DNA of 64,000 nucleotides, taken from Robiginitomaculum sp. (GTDB taxonomy: Bacteria > Pseudomonadota > Alphaproteobacteria > Caulobacterales > Maricaulaceae). The position numbers and the translations under genes were made by a program. Positions 33,536 through 41,140 of this stretch are shown one piece after another (position 1 is the stretch's first letter; the number at the start of each line of letters is the position of its first letter). The notes below the pieces were generated by a model, which saw nothing but the letters and a program-made list of their open reading frames with translations, searched no databases and had not been told where the DNA came from. The stretch is from positions 62,001 to 126,000 of the forward strand of contig JAJFFT010000005.1 of the NCBI GenBank assembly GCA_021776525.1, in the 5' to 3' direction.

Positions 33536-33905
33536 CTTTGCGTCCCTTCTTGTTGTTTTTATTATCGAGCAGCGTCGCAGCATCAAAGCCTAGCCGCGAA
33601 ATCGTTTTGAGAACCCGTGGCCATTCTTCGCTTAAAAAACGCGTCCGTTCGGCTTCCAGCACCTTGGCTCGTGCACCTTTGACCACGAACATTCCCAGTC
33701 CGCGGCGTTTCTCTACGAAACCGTCCATTACCAGCTCCTGATAGGCTTTTGAGGCCGTCAGCGGATTGATTTGCAAATCCATCGCGACATGTCTGACAGA
33801 GGGAAGGGCTTCACCTTCGGGCTGTGCTCCATCCATTATCGCGGCAACGACCTTGTCCTTCAGTTGCCGGTAGATCGGCTGATGATCTGTCCATTCCGGC
33901 GTCAT
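33528..33905 (-). CDS. GntR-family regulator, YtrA subfamily
   Basis: This is a 125-residue regulator with an N-terminal winged helix (QPIYRQLKDKVVAAIMDG, LPSVRHVAMDLQINPLTASKAYQELVMDG, GLGMFVVKGA). Only a short C-terminal tail follows, without the large FadR or UTRA effector domain. Short length and location at the head of an ABC operon define the YtrA type. It starts MTPEWTDHQP at 33905. It probably represses its own operon through the palindrome at 34020-34043. Confidence 0.9.
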   Translation of the reverse strand: MTPEWTDHQPIYRQLKDKVVAAIMDGAQPEGEALPSVRHVAMDLQINPLTASKAYQELVMDGFVEKRRGLGMFVVKGARAKVLEAERTRFLSEEWPRVLKTISRLGFDAATLLDNKNNKKGRKDG

Positions 33906-34014
33906 GTTGGCTCCTTTGATAAACGGCTGTTCCCGCAGATATGATCCGCTCTCTTGTCTTTCCTGCCCAACGGGCATGGTTCAAAAAAACGGATCAGTGC
34001 TCAGCCTTGTTGCA

Positions 34015-34043
34015 GTTATAGTGTATTGGTTATGTAACACACT
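34015..34043 (-). promoter_or_regulatory. Candidate YtrA-type operator overlapping the gntR promoter
   Basis: AGTGTA (34020-34025) and CACACT (34038-34043) form an interrupted palindrome with a 12-nt spacer. This is close to the AGTGTA-N13-TACACT motif that I recall for Bacillus YtrA. On the minus strand TATAAC (34020-34015) directly adjoins the palindrome and could be the -10, so repressor binding would cover the -35/spacer region. It lies 110-140 bp upstream of the gntR ATG. Confidence 0.5.
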
Positions 34044-34106
34044 GCGCTCGAGTATGCAAGGGCGTGCAGACACTTTTTTCTCATGGTCTGATAAAATGGG
34101 ATCAAG

Positions 34107-34203
34107 TTCGCGCTCAAAAGCTAAGGCTTGCCGTCGCGATAGCGCAAGAAAAACAATGTAAATTCGCGCTCATTTAGCGAGGCTTGCCGTCGCGATAGCG
34201 CAA
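34107..34203. repeat. Two tandem 41-bp repeats beside tRNA-Val
   Basis: Units 34107-34147 and 34163-34203 both begin TTCGCGCTC and end GCTTGCCGTCGCGATAGCGCAA minus a base or two. They differ mainly in the centre (AAAAGCTAA against ATTTAGCGA). Each can fold, as TTGCGCT pairs with AGCGCAA across the unit. The pair starts 8 bp beyond the tRNA 3' end and might terminate or process its transcript. The GCTTGCCGTCGCGATAGCG core looks like a dispersed alphaproteobacterial repeat. Confidence 0.75.
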
Positions 34204-34210
34204 AGGTAAA

Positions 34211-34285
34211 TGGTGGGCGATACTGGGATTGAACCAGTGACCTCCTCGGTGTGAACGAGGCGCTCTCCCGCTGAGCTAATCGCCC
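34211..34285 (-). tRNA. tRNA-Val (CAC anticodon)
   Basis: A full cloverleaf can be read on the minus strand: 7-bp acceptor GGGCGAT / ATCGCCC, D arm GCTC/GAGC, anticodon arm CCTCG-TTCACAC-CGAGG with anticodon CAC, 5-nt variable region, T arm ACTGG-TTCAATC-CCAGT, discriminator A and an encoded CCA. It is 75 nt and reads GUG valine codons. Confidence 0.97.
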
Positions 34286-34385
34286 GCGCATTATGCACGC
34301 AGTCCTGCGAGGCCGCGTCTATAGGCGGGGGTAGGGGATCAAGTCAAGCAGTCAGGCTGTGAGGCAATTAAATAATGGCAATCGG

Positions 34386-34760
34386 TCATGGCCCAAGAAT
34401 GCAAACCCAGGGGAGTTTGCTTTGGGTGTTCTCGTCTTCCGTGGGCTTGAAGGTGTCTGGGTGGTCAAATACGCCAAGGTGTATATGGACCATATCGGGT
34501 AAGTTTTCGCCCTGATACGTCATGGTTGATCCACAGGTTTTACAAAAGCCGCGATAAACCCCGTCTGATGACTCGTATTGGTCTAGGTGCTCACCCATAA
34601 AGCGTACTTGGCTTTTAGGGTAATCCACAAACACGGCGACCGGAGCGCCCGTGTGTTTGCGGCAGTCCTTACAATGACATGCCACAATCGATGAGGGGGT
34701 TCCCGTGGCCTCTAACCTAATGTTTCCACAAAGACATGAACCTTGGTGTTTGGTTTTCAT
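34386..34760 (-). CDS. GFA family zinc protein
   Basis: This is a 124-residue member of the glutathione-dependent formaldehyde-activating (GFA/DUF636) fold. The zinc ligands are visible: SCLCGNIRLE, ACHCKDCRKHTG and GFCKTCGSTM. Despite the family name, most members have no proven formaldehyde activity. It lies 10 bp downstream of the XRE regulator on the same strand, so it may be in its operon. Confidence 0.9.
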   Translation of the reverse strand: MKTKHQGSCLCGNIRLEATGTPSSIVACHCKDCRKHTGAPVAVFVDYPKSQVRFMGEHLDQYESSDGVYRGFCKTCGSTMTYQGENLPDMVHIHLGVFDHPDTFKPTEDENTQSKLPWVCILGP

Positions 34761-34770
34761 GGGTGGTTGT

Positions 34771-35409
34771 TCAGTCTATTAAACAGCGTATGGCCATGAC
34801 GGCGCGGCCAAGAATACGTGGCCGCTGTTCGGGGAATATGGTTTCAAAGCGCCCCGGATCACCGGCTGGTTCAAAGCGTTCCGGTTGATCACGCCAGCGG
34901 CGGACAAGGACGTGGCCCTGCCATTCGAAAAGATAGAACACCCCGTCCTGCATCGGCCCGGTTGTGCGATCAAAAATAATTGTTGTGGCGGGCGGGAAGG
35001 CGCGGCTGATGGCGGGGTCATCACAATCCAGCGCAAAGGGGGCATCGGCCTGAACCGAAGCAGCAAGATGGCGAATAGGGGCGGCTTGTAAAATTGTTCC
35101 CGGATTGGTGTTGCGTGGCCAGGGAAAAACCGGGACGTGCAGGATTGGGGTGGCAAAATAGCCGACATCGGTAATTGTATCCGTGGTATTGCCGTTGCTG
35201 GCGCCATTTTGTTGACCATCAATCAGCCACAGGCGCCCAACCTCCAACGCCGAGGTCAGCCGCTCCAGCGCGGCTTCGCGCGGGCTATGGCTGCCGTTTT
35301 CCCAATTGGCGACGGTTGGCTGGCTCACCAGTGCCGCTTTGGCCAGGCGGGCCTGGCTCCAGCTGCGCCGGGTTCTGGCTTCGCGTATACGGTGTCCAAT
35401 GTGTTTCAT
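34771..35409 (-). CDS. XRE-family regulator with degenerate S24-like domain
   Basis: This is a 212-residue regulator with an HTH at residues 1-60 (IGHRIREARTRRSWSQARLAKAALVSQPTVANWENGSHSP, split here at domain level) and a C-terminal region of LexA/cI S24 shape (FDRTTGPMQDGVFYLFEWQGHVLVRRW). The nucleophile Ser and general-base Lys expected of self-cleaving repressors are not in place: the Lys position reads VRRW and no GxSM motif is seen. It is therefore probably a non-cleaving repressor or ligand sensor. Likely binding sites are the paired AACTTATAA boxes just upstream. It is divergent from a small-protein gene. Confidence 0.82.
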   Translation of the reverse strand: MKHIGHRIREARTRRSWSQARLAKAALVSQPTVANWENGSHSPREAALERLTSALEVGRLWLIDGQQNGASNGNTTDTITDVGYFATPILHVPVFPWPRNTNPGTILQAAPIRHLAASVQADAPFALDCDDPAISRAFPPATTIIFDRTTGPMQDGVFYLFEWQGHVLVRRWRDQPERFEPAGDPGRFETIFPEQRPRILGRAVMAIRCLID

Positions 35410-35432
35410 ATTCCCCCCTTAAGATGCACCCT

Positions 35433-35464
35433 AACTTATAATTAAATATTTGTAAAACTTATAA
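35433..35464. promoter_or_regulatory. Paired AACTTATAA boxes upstream of the XRE gene
   Basis: The exact 9-mer AACTTATAA occurs at 35433-35441 and 35456-35464, 23 bp apart, in the AT-rich gap between xre and the small-protein gene. A related TTATAA lies at 35640-35645, next to the small-protein promoter. Two helical turns of spacing between identical boxes suggest a repressor operator. AT richness makes chance occurrence possible. Confidence 0.4.
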
Positions 35465-35504
35465 CGTGCAATTTTTCTGATATTTTGCAGTGTAAGGAGT
35501 AAAA

Positions 35505-35546
35505 ATGCCTCATATTTTGTCAAATAGAGAAAATTTTACGTATTAA
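35505..35546 (+). CDS. Possible 13-residue leader peptide
   Basis: An AAGGAG Shine-Dalgarno (35494-35499) stands 5 nt before an ATG that opens a 13-codon frame (MPHILSNRENFTY) ending in TAA. The ribosome-binding site is stronger than that of most genes in the window. It lies about 150 bp upstream of the 64-residue protein gene on the same strand. No run of a regulatory amino acid is seen, so it is not a classical attenuator. It could be a remnant or a true mini-protein. Confidence 0.35.
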   Translation: MPHILSNRENFTY

Positions 35547-35612
35547 GGGCGTTTCAAGGTCGGCAAAATCAAAGAAATCGTTAAAATTTAGCGATTATTT
35601 GACGAATGGCTC

Positions 35613-35640
35613 TTGACGTTCATGTTTTATAGGCTAAATT
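35613..35640 (+). promoter_or_regulatory. Promoter of the 64-residue small-protein gene
   Basis: TTGACG (35613-35618) and TAAATT (35635-35640) are 16 bp apart, about 60 bp before the ATG at 35699. A TTATAA box overlaps its downstream edge. Confidence 0.5.
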
Positions 35641-35698
35641 TATAACAGAAATTCAGAAAATTATGCGGGCCACGGCCTGCGGACGAGGAGTTATAGAA

Positions 35699-35893
35699 AT
35701 GTCAGGTGATTACTGCACAGATGATGGTGCGCGCCGGATTAAGGCTAAGATTGAAGATTACTGGCGTGACCGCGGCTATGATGTCGATGTTGCATTGGTC
35801 GGCGCAAGCTTTGTTGCTGCCATGCGTTCGGCACGTACAGATGTACGTTCCGACATGGTCAACGGTTTGCCACGCCACCGCAAGGCGGCCTAA
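35699..35893 (+). CDS. Small conserved-looking protein, 64 residues
   Basis: The protein starts MSGDYCTDDGARRIKAKI and ends GLPRHRKAA. The ATG follows GAGGAG (35685-35690) by 8 nt; an upstream in-frame ATG at 35663 has no such site. It contains an amphipathic helix (IKAKIEDYWRDRG), then YDVDVALVGASF and AMRSARTDVRSDMVNG. It has no signal peptide or membrane span. The DVRSDMVNG-type end feels familiar from short alphaproteobacterial proteins of unknown function, but I cannot name a family. It has its own promoter and terminator, so it is a stand-alone, probably well expressed, gene. Confidence 0.75.
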   Translation: MSGDYCTDDGARRIKAKIEDYWRDRGYDVDVALVGASFVAAMRSARTDVRSDMVNGLPRHRKAA

Positions 35894-35948
35894 GCCACTA
35901 TCCACCATCCAATATCTGCCTTCTGGTGGATTAATGAGACGAACACGA

Positions 35949-35975
35949 AAAAGCCCCGGAGTTTCCGGGGCTTTT
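35949..35975. terminator. Bidirectional terminator after the small-protein gene
   Basis: A perfect 12-bp stem (AAAAGCCCCGGA / TCCGGGGCTTTT) with a 3-nt loop has A and T runs on both flanks. It terminates the small-protein transcript and probably also the minus-strand ast operon, whose last gene ends at 36047. Confidence 0.93.
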
Positions 35976-36046
35976 AGTGTTTGACTAAGCGCCTTATGTA
36001 AAATGCCCAGCAGTGTCTGCCCGGGTATATTATTGCTGGTGTCTTA

Positions 36047-37390
36047 TCAGCCGTTTCGCTGGAACGGATAAAAACCTGTGCCCAAATTCAAAATGCTGCA
36101 CAATTCATCAAGTGCCGCCCGGCCTTCGACCAGCAATTGTGGGTCGGCCAGATCAGCCGGGGCCAATTCTTCGCGGTAATGTCGACTGATCCAGCGGGTC
36201 AATTTCGTATAAAGCGCCTCGCTCATCAGCATATCGGGGTTGGCGGCGGTGCGTTCGGCCTGGCTCAGAACAACCCGAAGGCGTAAACAGGCCGGGCCAC
36301 CGCCATTGCGCATGGATTGGCGCACATCAACAAAATCAACACGGCCAATGGGGCCGTTACCGGTGACCAGTTTTTCACAATATCGGGCTACCGAGGGGGT
36401 GTTGGCGCATTCGGATGGGGCGACCAGCACCAATCGCGGCTCGCCGGGCATGGCGATCAGCATGGAATTAAACAAATAAGACGTGATCGCGTCACGCAAT
36501 GGCACCTCATCCTCGCTCACGGCAACAAACTGTGGCTCAAACAGGCCATCTGCGGCGCGCCTGATGGCGTCCAGCGTCTGTTTGGTGTCGGCAAATGCCG
36601 CGTCGTGGAAAAACAAACAGGTTTTGGCCCCCACACATACGACATCATTGTGAAAGGTGCCGGCCTCGATGGCGCGCATGGACTGGCGTGCAAACACCAC
36701 CCGGTCAGCGTTCAGGCCATGGCGTCGCGCCAAAGCCTGATTGGCCTGCAATGTCTGGCGGGCCGGGAATTTCAGGTTCTCTTCAAATCCGGCCAACCGA
36801 CCATGGACAAACAGCTCAATTCCGGCGCTGCCATGGTCGGCGCACAGCCGCACGTGGTTGGCGGCACCTTCATCGGCAAAGGCTTCCTGGGCGGGCAGGG
36901 GATCATGAATGGCAAAATGCTGTTCATCTGGAAAGGCCGCGCGCAAGGACCGCGCCGTTTGTGGCCCTTCAATCGAGCGGTGCAACATGGTCACCAAATT
37001 GGCGGCGCTGGCGTGTAACCGGCCGTCATGTGTGTCGGCTGAGGGGCTGATGGTGGCGGCATTGGCAGCCCACATAAAGGCCGATGATGCGGCGGCGCGT
37101 AACAGGTCCGGTGCGGTTTTGGCCGCACTTTCAATGACCTGAGCATTATTGCCTGTAAAGCCTGCATCATGCAGCAGCGGCAGAAAAGGGCGCTCGTGCG
37201 GCGGCAGAACCCCTTGCACCATGCCTGCGTCATGCAGGCGCTTCATTTTGGCGAGACCCTGCAAGGCGCCTTCACGCGGACGAGAGACTTGCCCGGCATT
37301 CTTATCGCTGGCCAGATTACCCGCCGACAACCCACCATAATTATGGGTCAGTCCGACCAGACCATCATAATTGGCCTCTATTGTGGTCAT
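36047..37390 (-). CDS. astB: N-succinylarginine dihydrolase
   Basis: AstB hydrolyses N2-succinylarginine to succinylornithine, CO2 and two ammonia in the arginine succinyltransferase pathway. The 447-residue protein begins with the family motif EANYDGLVGLTHNYGGLSAGN and has the catalytic cysteine in NGGGPACLRLRVVL. DSHDGRLH-like SADTHDGRLHAS and FHNDVVCVGA also match. The ATG at 37390 fits the family start and overlaps astD by 4 bp; the long upstream frame is rejected. It is last in the operon. Confidence 0.96.
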   Translation of the reverse strand: MTTIEANYDGLVGLTHNYGGLSAGNLASDKNAGQVSRPREGALQGLAKMKRLHDAGMVQGVLPPHERPFLPLLHDAGFTGNNAQVIESAAKTAPDLLRAAASSAFMWAANAATISPSADTHDGRLHASAANLVTMLHRSIEGPQTARSLRAAFPDEQHFAIHDPLPAQEAFADEGAANHVRLCADHGSAGIELFVHGRLAGFEENLKFPARQTLQANQALARRHGLNADRVVFARQSMRAIEAGTFHNDVVCVGAKTCLFFHDAAFADTKQTLDAIRRAADGLFEPQFVAVSEDEVPLRDAITSYLFNSMLIAMPGEPRLVLVAPSECANTPSVARYCEKLVTGNGPIGRVDFVDVRQSMRNGGGPACLRLRVVLSQAERTAANPDMLMSEALYTKLTRWISRHYREELAPADLADPQLLVEGRAALDELCSILNLGTGFYPFQRNG

Positions 37391-38853
37391 GACCCACCTA
37401 GTCCCGGCGCGGCAATAGCCAGGGGTGCATCGGCGATTTGGCTTGCCATTGGCCAGGCACAATAATCGGCCGCATACCAGGCACCGGGGCGGAAATTGCC
37501 GCTTAAACCCGGTCCGCCAAACGGCATGGTGCTGGCCGCGCCGGTGGTTGGGCGATTGAAATTGACAATACCGGCGCGAATGTCGCGCACAAAATTGTCC
37601 CATAGCGTCGCATCATCGCTGATCAAACCGGCCGATAGGCCGTATTTTGTATCGTTTGAACGGCTGATGGCCTCTTCAAAGCTGTCGGTACGATAAATCT
37701 GGAGCAGCGGTCCGAAAACCTCTTCATCCTCGACCGTGGCATCATTCATTTCCAACAAAGAGGGGCTGACGGCACAGGTTGACCAGTCCAGCCGTTTGGC
37801 CTCGCGGATCGCTGTGGCCCCGGCGCGAAGGTGACTGGATTGTGCGGTGAGGGTCATATTGGCTGCGGCTTTTGAAATCAACGCCCCGGCAAAGGGATCA
37901 GGATCGCTATTCCACGGGCCAAAGCGCATGGTGTCGATACTGGCGGCGATGGCTTCAATAATGGCATCGCCTTTGGCCCCGGCCGGAATATACAGCCGCC
38001 GGGCGCAGCTGCACCGTTGGCCCGTGGTTGCATAGGCCGAATGCACCACCAGATTGGCGGCGGCGGCGGTGTCTGCAACATCCCAGACAATCAGCGGATT
38101 ATTACCACCCATTTCCAGTGCCAGAATAATTTCCGGGTGTCCGGCAAACTTTTTGTGAATAAATGTGCCGGTGGCGGCCGAGCCGGTAAACAATACCCCG
38201 TTCAAGGTTTCATTATCCAACAGCGCCGCACCGGTATCGCGCGCACCTTGCACAACGTTTAAGACGCCATTTGGCAGGCCGGCTTTTTCCCACAACCAGA
38301 CCATAAAGGCCCCCACGGCCGGGGTCAGCTCGCTGGGTTTAAAGACCACACAATCGCCGGCGATCAGGGCCGGAACAATATGGCCATTGGGCAAATGCCC
38401 CGGAAAATTATAAGGCCCCAATACCGCCATGACCCCGTGGGCGCGATGGCGCAATTGGACCCGGCCAAAAGCGGCATCATTGCTGGTTTGGCCGGTGCGT
38501 ACCTGGTGGGCATCGATGGAAATACCAACCTTGCCAACCATGGCACCAACTTCGCCGCGGGTTTCCCAGATGATCTTGCCACTTTCGCGGGCAATCAATG
38601 TGGCCAGCTCTTCCTTGTGGGTTTCCAGAAGCTCTTTATAGCGCAGGGCAATTGCTGTGCGTTCGTCCAGGCTTTGGCGGCTCCACGACGTAAAGGCCGT
38701 GCGCGCCGCGCGATAGGCCTCATCAACCTGTGCCGGGCTGGCGCTTTGTCCCTGCCACAAAACCGATCCGTCTGACGGGTTTAAAGAGGTGAGGGCCGGG
38801 CCATCACCCTTGATCCATGCGCCATTGATAAAATTACCGGACTGCCAACTCAT
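37387..38853 (-). CDS. astD: N-succinylglutamate 5-semialdehyde dehydrogenase
   Basis: AstD oxidises succinylglutamate semialdehyde to succinylglutamate with NAD. The 488-residue aldehyde dehydrogenase has the glutamate motif LALEMGGNNPLIV and the catalytic Cys in TTGQRCSCARRLYIP. The FNRPTTGAASTMPFGGPG end is AstD-like. It lies 1 bp after astA and overlaps astB. The intermediate step from succinylornithine to the semialdehyde needs AstC, which is not in this operon. Confidence 0.95.
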   Translation of the reverse strand: MSWQSGNFINGAWIKGDGPALTSLNPSDGSVLWQGQSASPAQVDEAYRAARTAFTSWSRQSLDERTAIALRYKELLETHKEELATLIARESGKIIWETRGEVGAMVGKVGISIDAHQVRTGQTSNDAAFGRVQLRHRAHGVMAVLGPYNFPGHLPNGHIVPALIAGDCVVFKPSELTPAVGAFMVWLWEKAGLPNGVLNVVQGARDTGAALLDNETLNGVLFTGSAATGTFIHKKFAGHPEIILALEMGGNNPLIVWDVADTAAAANLVVHSAYATTGQRCSCARRLYIPAGAKGDAIIEAIAASIDTMRFGPWNSDPDPFAGALISKAAANMTLTAQSSHLRAGATAIREAKRLDWSTCAVSPSLLEMNDATVEDEEVFGPLLQIYRTDSFEEAISRSNDTKYGLSAGLISDDATLWDNFVRDIRAGIVNFNRPTTGAASTMPFGGPGLSGNFRPGAWYAADYCAWPMASQIADAPLAIAAPGLGGS

Positions 38854-38854
38854 A

Positions 38855-39859
38855 TTATATTACGACCCGAACCTGGTCGTCCTCCTTAACCTGTAAAGCC
38901 TCCAGCACCTGTGCCTCGGCGATGAAGTGATCGTCTGCGATGTCAATATTTGCCGCGCAGGCCCGAAACCCCTTGATGGTGTCATTCGACAGGCGGGCGC
39001 GCTGTGTACCGCTCTTGCCGGTTTTAATAGGCAGAAGGCGGCTTTCGCGCAATGTGCGCAAACTGTCGCGCGGCGCAGAGACCAAGGGACCACCGTCAAA
39101 AATGTCGATGACGCGATCAAAGGTAAAACCTTCGCGTTCAAGAAGAAGCTTTGCGCCCACACCCTCATCATGGACTTTACCGATGACGGCACGTGCTTCA
39201 TCGGGCAATAAGTCGGCATAAATCGGGTATTTGGGCATCAGGTCCAAAATAAACTGTTTGTCTGTGGTCCCGGACAAAAAGTCTGCTTCGTTGAAATCCA
39301 TGTGAAAGAACTTGCTGGTTAATTGTTCCCAAAATGCAGAATACCCGGTGTCGTCAACCACACCGCGCAACTCGGCAATAATGGTCCGGCCAAAGCGTTC
39401 GGGCTGGGCCGCCATCAACAAATAACGGGCCTGAGAAATCAGTCCGCCTGTGCCGCCGCCGCGTGCATCAGGGTGGACAAACAGTGTGCCGACCTCGGTG
39501 CTGCCGTTATATTCATTGACCAGTATCATCACATCCAGATCAACGCGCCGGTTGGCCGCCGCTGAGACCTGGGTCAGGCTGAATACGCGAAAATTGAAAA
39601 ATGGTTTGCTGAGTCCGACGCCGACTTTTACCGCTGATGTGCCGACCACCTGACCGGTTGTGGTGTCTTCCAGAACCAGAAGGTAACCTTCTTCGCTGGG
39701 GGTGTTGATGTCCGCCTCAAAGCTGTCCAGGGATAGCCCGACGCGACCTTTTAACAAACCCGGATCGTCCGGCAGGCTGGTAAAGCCGGGGCCTGACAGT
39801 TCTGCCAATTCCACAAAAGCGTCAAAATCTTTTTCTTCGATTGGGCGAACAAGATACAT
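38855..39859 (-). CDS. astA: Arginine N-succinyltransferase
   Basis: AstA transfers succinyl from succinyl-CoA to the alpha-amino group of arginine, the first step of the AST pathway. The 334-residue GNAT-fold protein starts MYLVRPIEEKDFDAFVELAE and contains TSLPDDPGLLKGRV, LFVHPDARGGGTGGLISQARYLLMA and DGGPLVSAPRDSLRTLR. It lies 20 bp after the M20 hydrolase gene and 1 bp before astD. Confidence 0.95.
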   Translation of the reverse strand: MYLVRPIEEKDFDAFVELAELSGPGFTSLPDDPGLLKGRVGLSLDSFEADINTPSEEGYLLVLEDTTTGQVVGTSAVKVGVGLSKPFFNFRVFSLTQVSAAANRRVDLDVMILVNEYNGSTEVGTLFVHPDARGGGTGGLISQARYLLMAAQPERFGRTIIAELRGVVDDTGYSAFWEQLTSKFFHMDFNEADFLSGTTDKQFILDLMPKYPIYADLLPDEARAVIGKVHDEGVGAKLLLEREGFTFDRVIDIFDGGPLVSAPRDSLRTLRESRLLPIKTGKSGTQRARLSNDTIKGFRACAANIDIADDHFIAEAQVLEALQVKEDDQVRVVI

Positions 39860-39879
39860 AAGCGAATCCAGTAAAGTTA

Positions 39880-41136
39880 TCAGGTTAAACTCTTAAGCGA
39901 TTTGGCATCAAACTCACCAGAAGCAAATTTCAGCAACAACACCGCGCTAAGCTGGGCGCGTTCTACAAAGCTGGACAAAATGGCAAACTCTTCTGCTGAA
40001 TGAATGCTGCCGCCACGCACGCCCAACGTATCCACATTGGGGCAACCGGCGGCCCACAGATTATTACCTTCACAAACCCCGCCAGTATCACGCCAGCGTA
40101 TGCTCAGGCCTAATAATGCACCGGCGGTACGGGTCATTTCAAAAAGGGCCGCATTGGGTGGTGCCATCGGTTTTGGCGGGCGGGTGAACCCGCCGGTAAG
40201 CTCGGCGGATATCCCATCCAACGCGTCTACATCACGGGTAATTCGCTCAAATTGGGTCATCACCCAATCCGCATCTTCGGGCAGGGTGAGGCGTACATTA
40301 AAGCGAATTATAGCCAGATCTGTGACAATATTGCTGGGTCCACCGCCATCAATTTTGGCCGGGTTAATGGTCAAGCCATCTCTGGCACCGGTTAACACGG
40401 CCAACGCCTGTACGGCTCTTGCTGCGGCCACCAGGGCATTGCGGCCCAGATGGTGTTCGCGGCCAGCGTGGGCGGCTTTGCCACGCACAACCAACGCAAA
40501 ATTACCTGATCCCTTACGCGCCCCGGACAATGAACCATCGGCCAGAGCAGGCTCGTACGTCATGCCCAGATCAGCCAATGCGCCATATTTTGACAATAAC
40601 GCCGCCGAGGCTGGCGAGCCGATTTCCTCGTCCGGGCTGATGACCACCGTATAGCCAAGATTGTCTTTGTGCGGGCTTTTCTCGAGCGCGCGTAATGCTT
40701 CGAGCATGACCAGAAGACCGCCTTTCATATCGGCGGTGCCTGGACCGTTTATGGTGTCATCATCCAGCATTCGCCAGCTCTGAAAGGCATGATCAACACC
40801 AAACACTGTGTCGTAATGGCCGGTCAGGACCACCTGCACCGGGGCTTTGGGGCGTTGCCGTACGACCAGTGACGGGGCAAAAGCGCGGGCGGTTTTCTGC
40901 CCGTCGCTTTGAACCTCGACAATTTCAGGCAGATCAACCGTCTCTATTGCGCCGTCCAGATCCGCAAACGCATCGACCAACAATGCACGCTGGCGATCCA
41001 GTCCGTCGCGATTGGTGCTGCCTGAATTGACGCTGGACCAGTCTTTGACACGGGTAATCATGCGCGCCTCGTGTCGGGCAATGCCCTGTACGATCGCTTG
41101 CTCCTGGTCTGTCAAATGTGGTTGTTGGCCTGACAT
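39880..41136 (-). CDS. M20-family hydrolase in the ast operon
   Basis: This is a 418-residue dizinc hydrolase resembling carboxypeptidase G2 and ArgE-type deacylases. The ligands are in order: GHYDTVFG (His, with Asp two on), GPGTADMKGG (bridging Asp), SPDEEIGSPA (catalytic and metal Glu), HAGREHHLG (dimerisation-domain His) and GGSIHSAEEF (final His). It starts MSGQQPHL at 41136. It sits directly upstream of astA in the same operon. The pathway's last step, succinylglutamate desuccinylation (AstE, an M14-type enzyme), has no gene here. Deacylation of succinylglutamate by this M20 enzyme is a reasonable inference, not shown. Confidence 0.88.
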   Translation of the reverse strand: MSGQQPHLTDQEQAIVQGIARHEARMITRVKDWSSVNSGSTNRDGLDRQRALLVDAFADLDGAIETVDLPEIVEVQSDGQKTARAFAPSLVVRQRPKAPVQVVLTGHYDTVFGVDHAFQSWRMLDDDTINGPGTADMKGGLLVMLEALRALEKSPHKDNLGYTVVISPDEEIGSPASAALLSKYGALADLGMTYEPALADGSLSGARKGSGNFALVVRGKAAHAGREHHLGRNALVAAARAVQALAVLTGARDGLTINPAKIDGGGPSNIVTDLAIIRFNVRLTLPEDADWVMTQFERITRDVDALDGISAELTGGFTRPPKPMAPPNAALFEMTRTAGALLGLSIRWRDTGGVCEGNNLWAAGCPNVDTLGVRGGSIHSAEEFAILSSFVERAQLSAVLLLKFASGEFDAKSLKSLT

Positions 41137-41140
41137 ATAA

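Noticed and set aside
34771-35409. Prophage cI repressor marking a phage remnant
   Set aside because: No phage structural, integrase or lysis genes are near, and the S24 catalytic residues are missing; it reads as a chromosomal XRE regulator.
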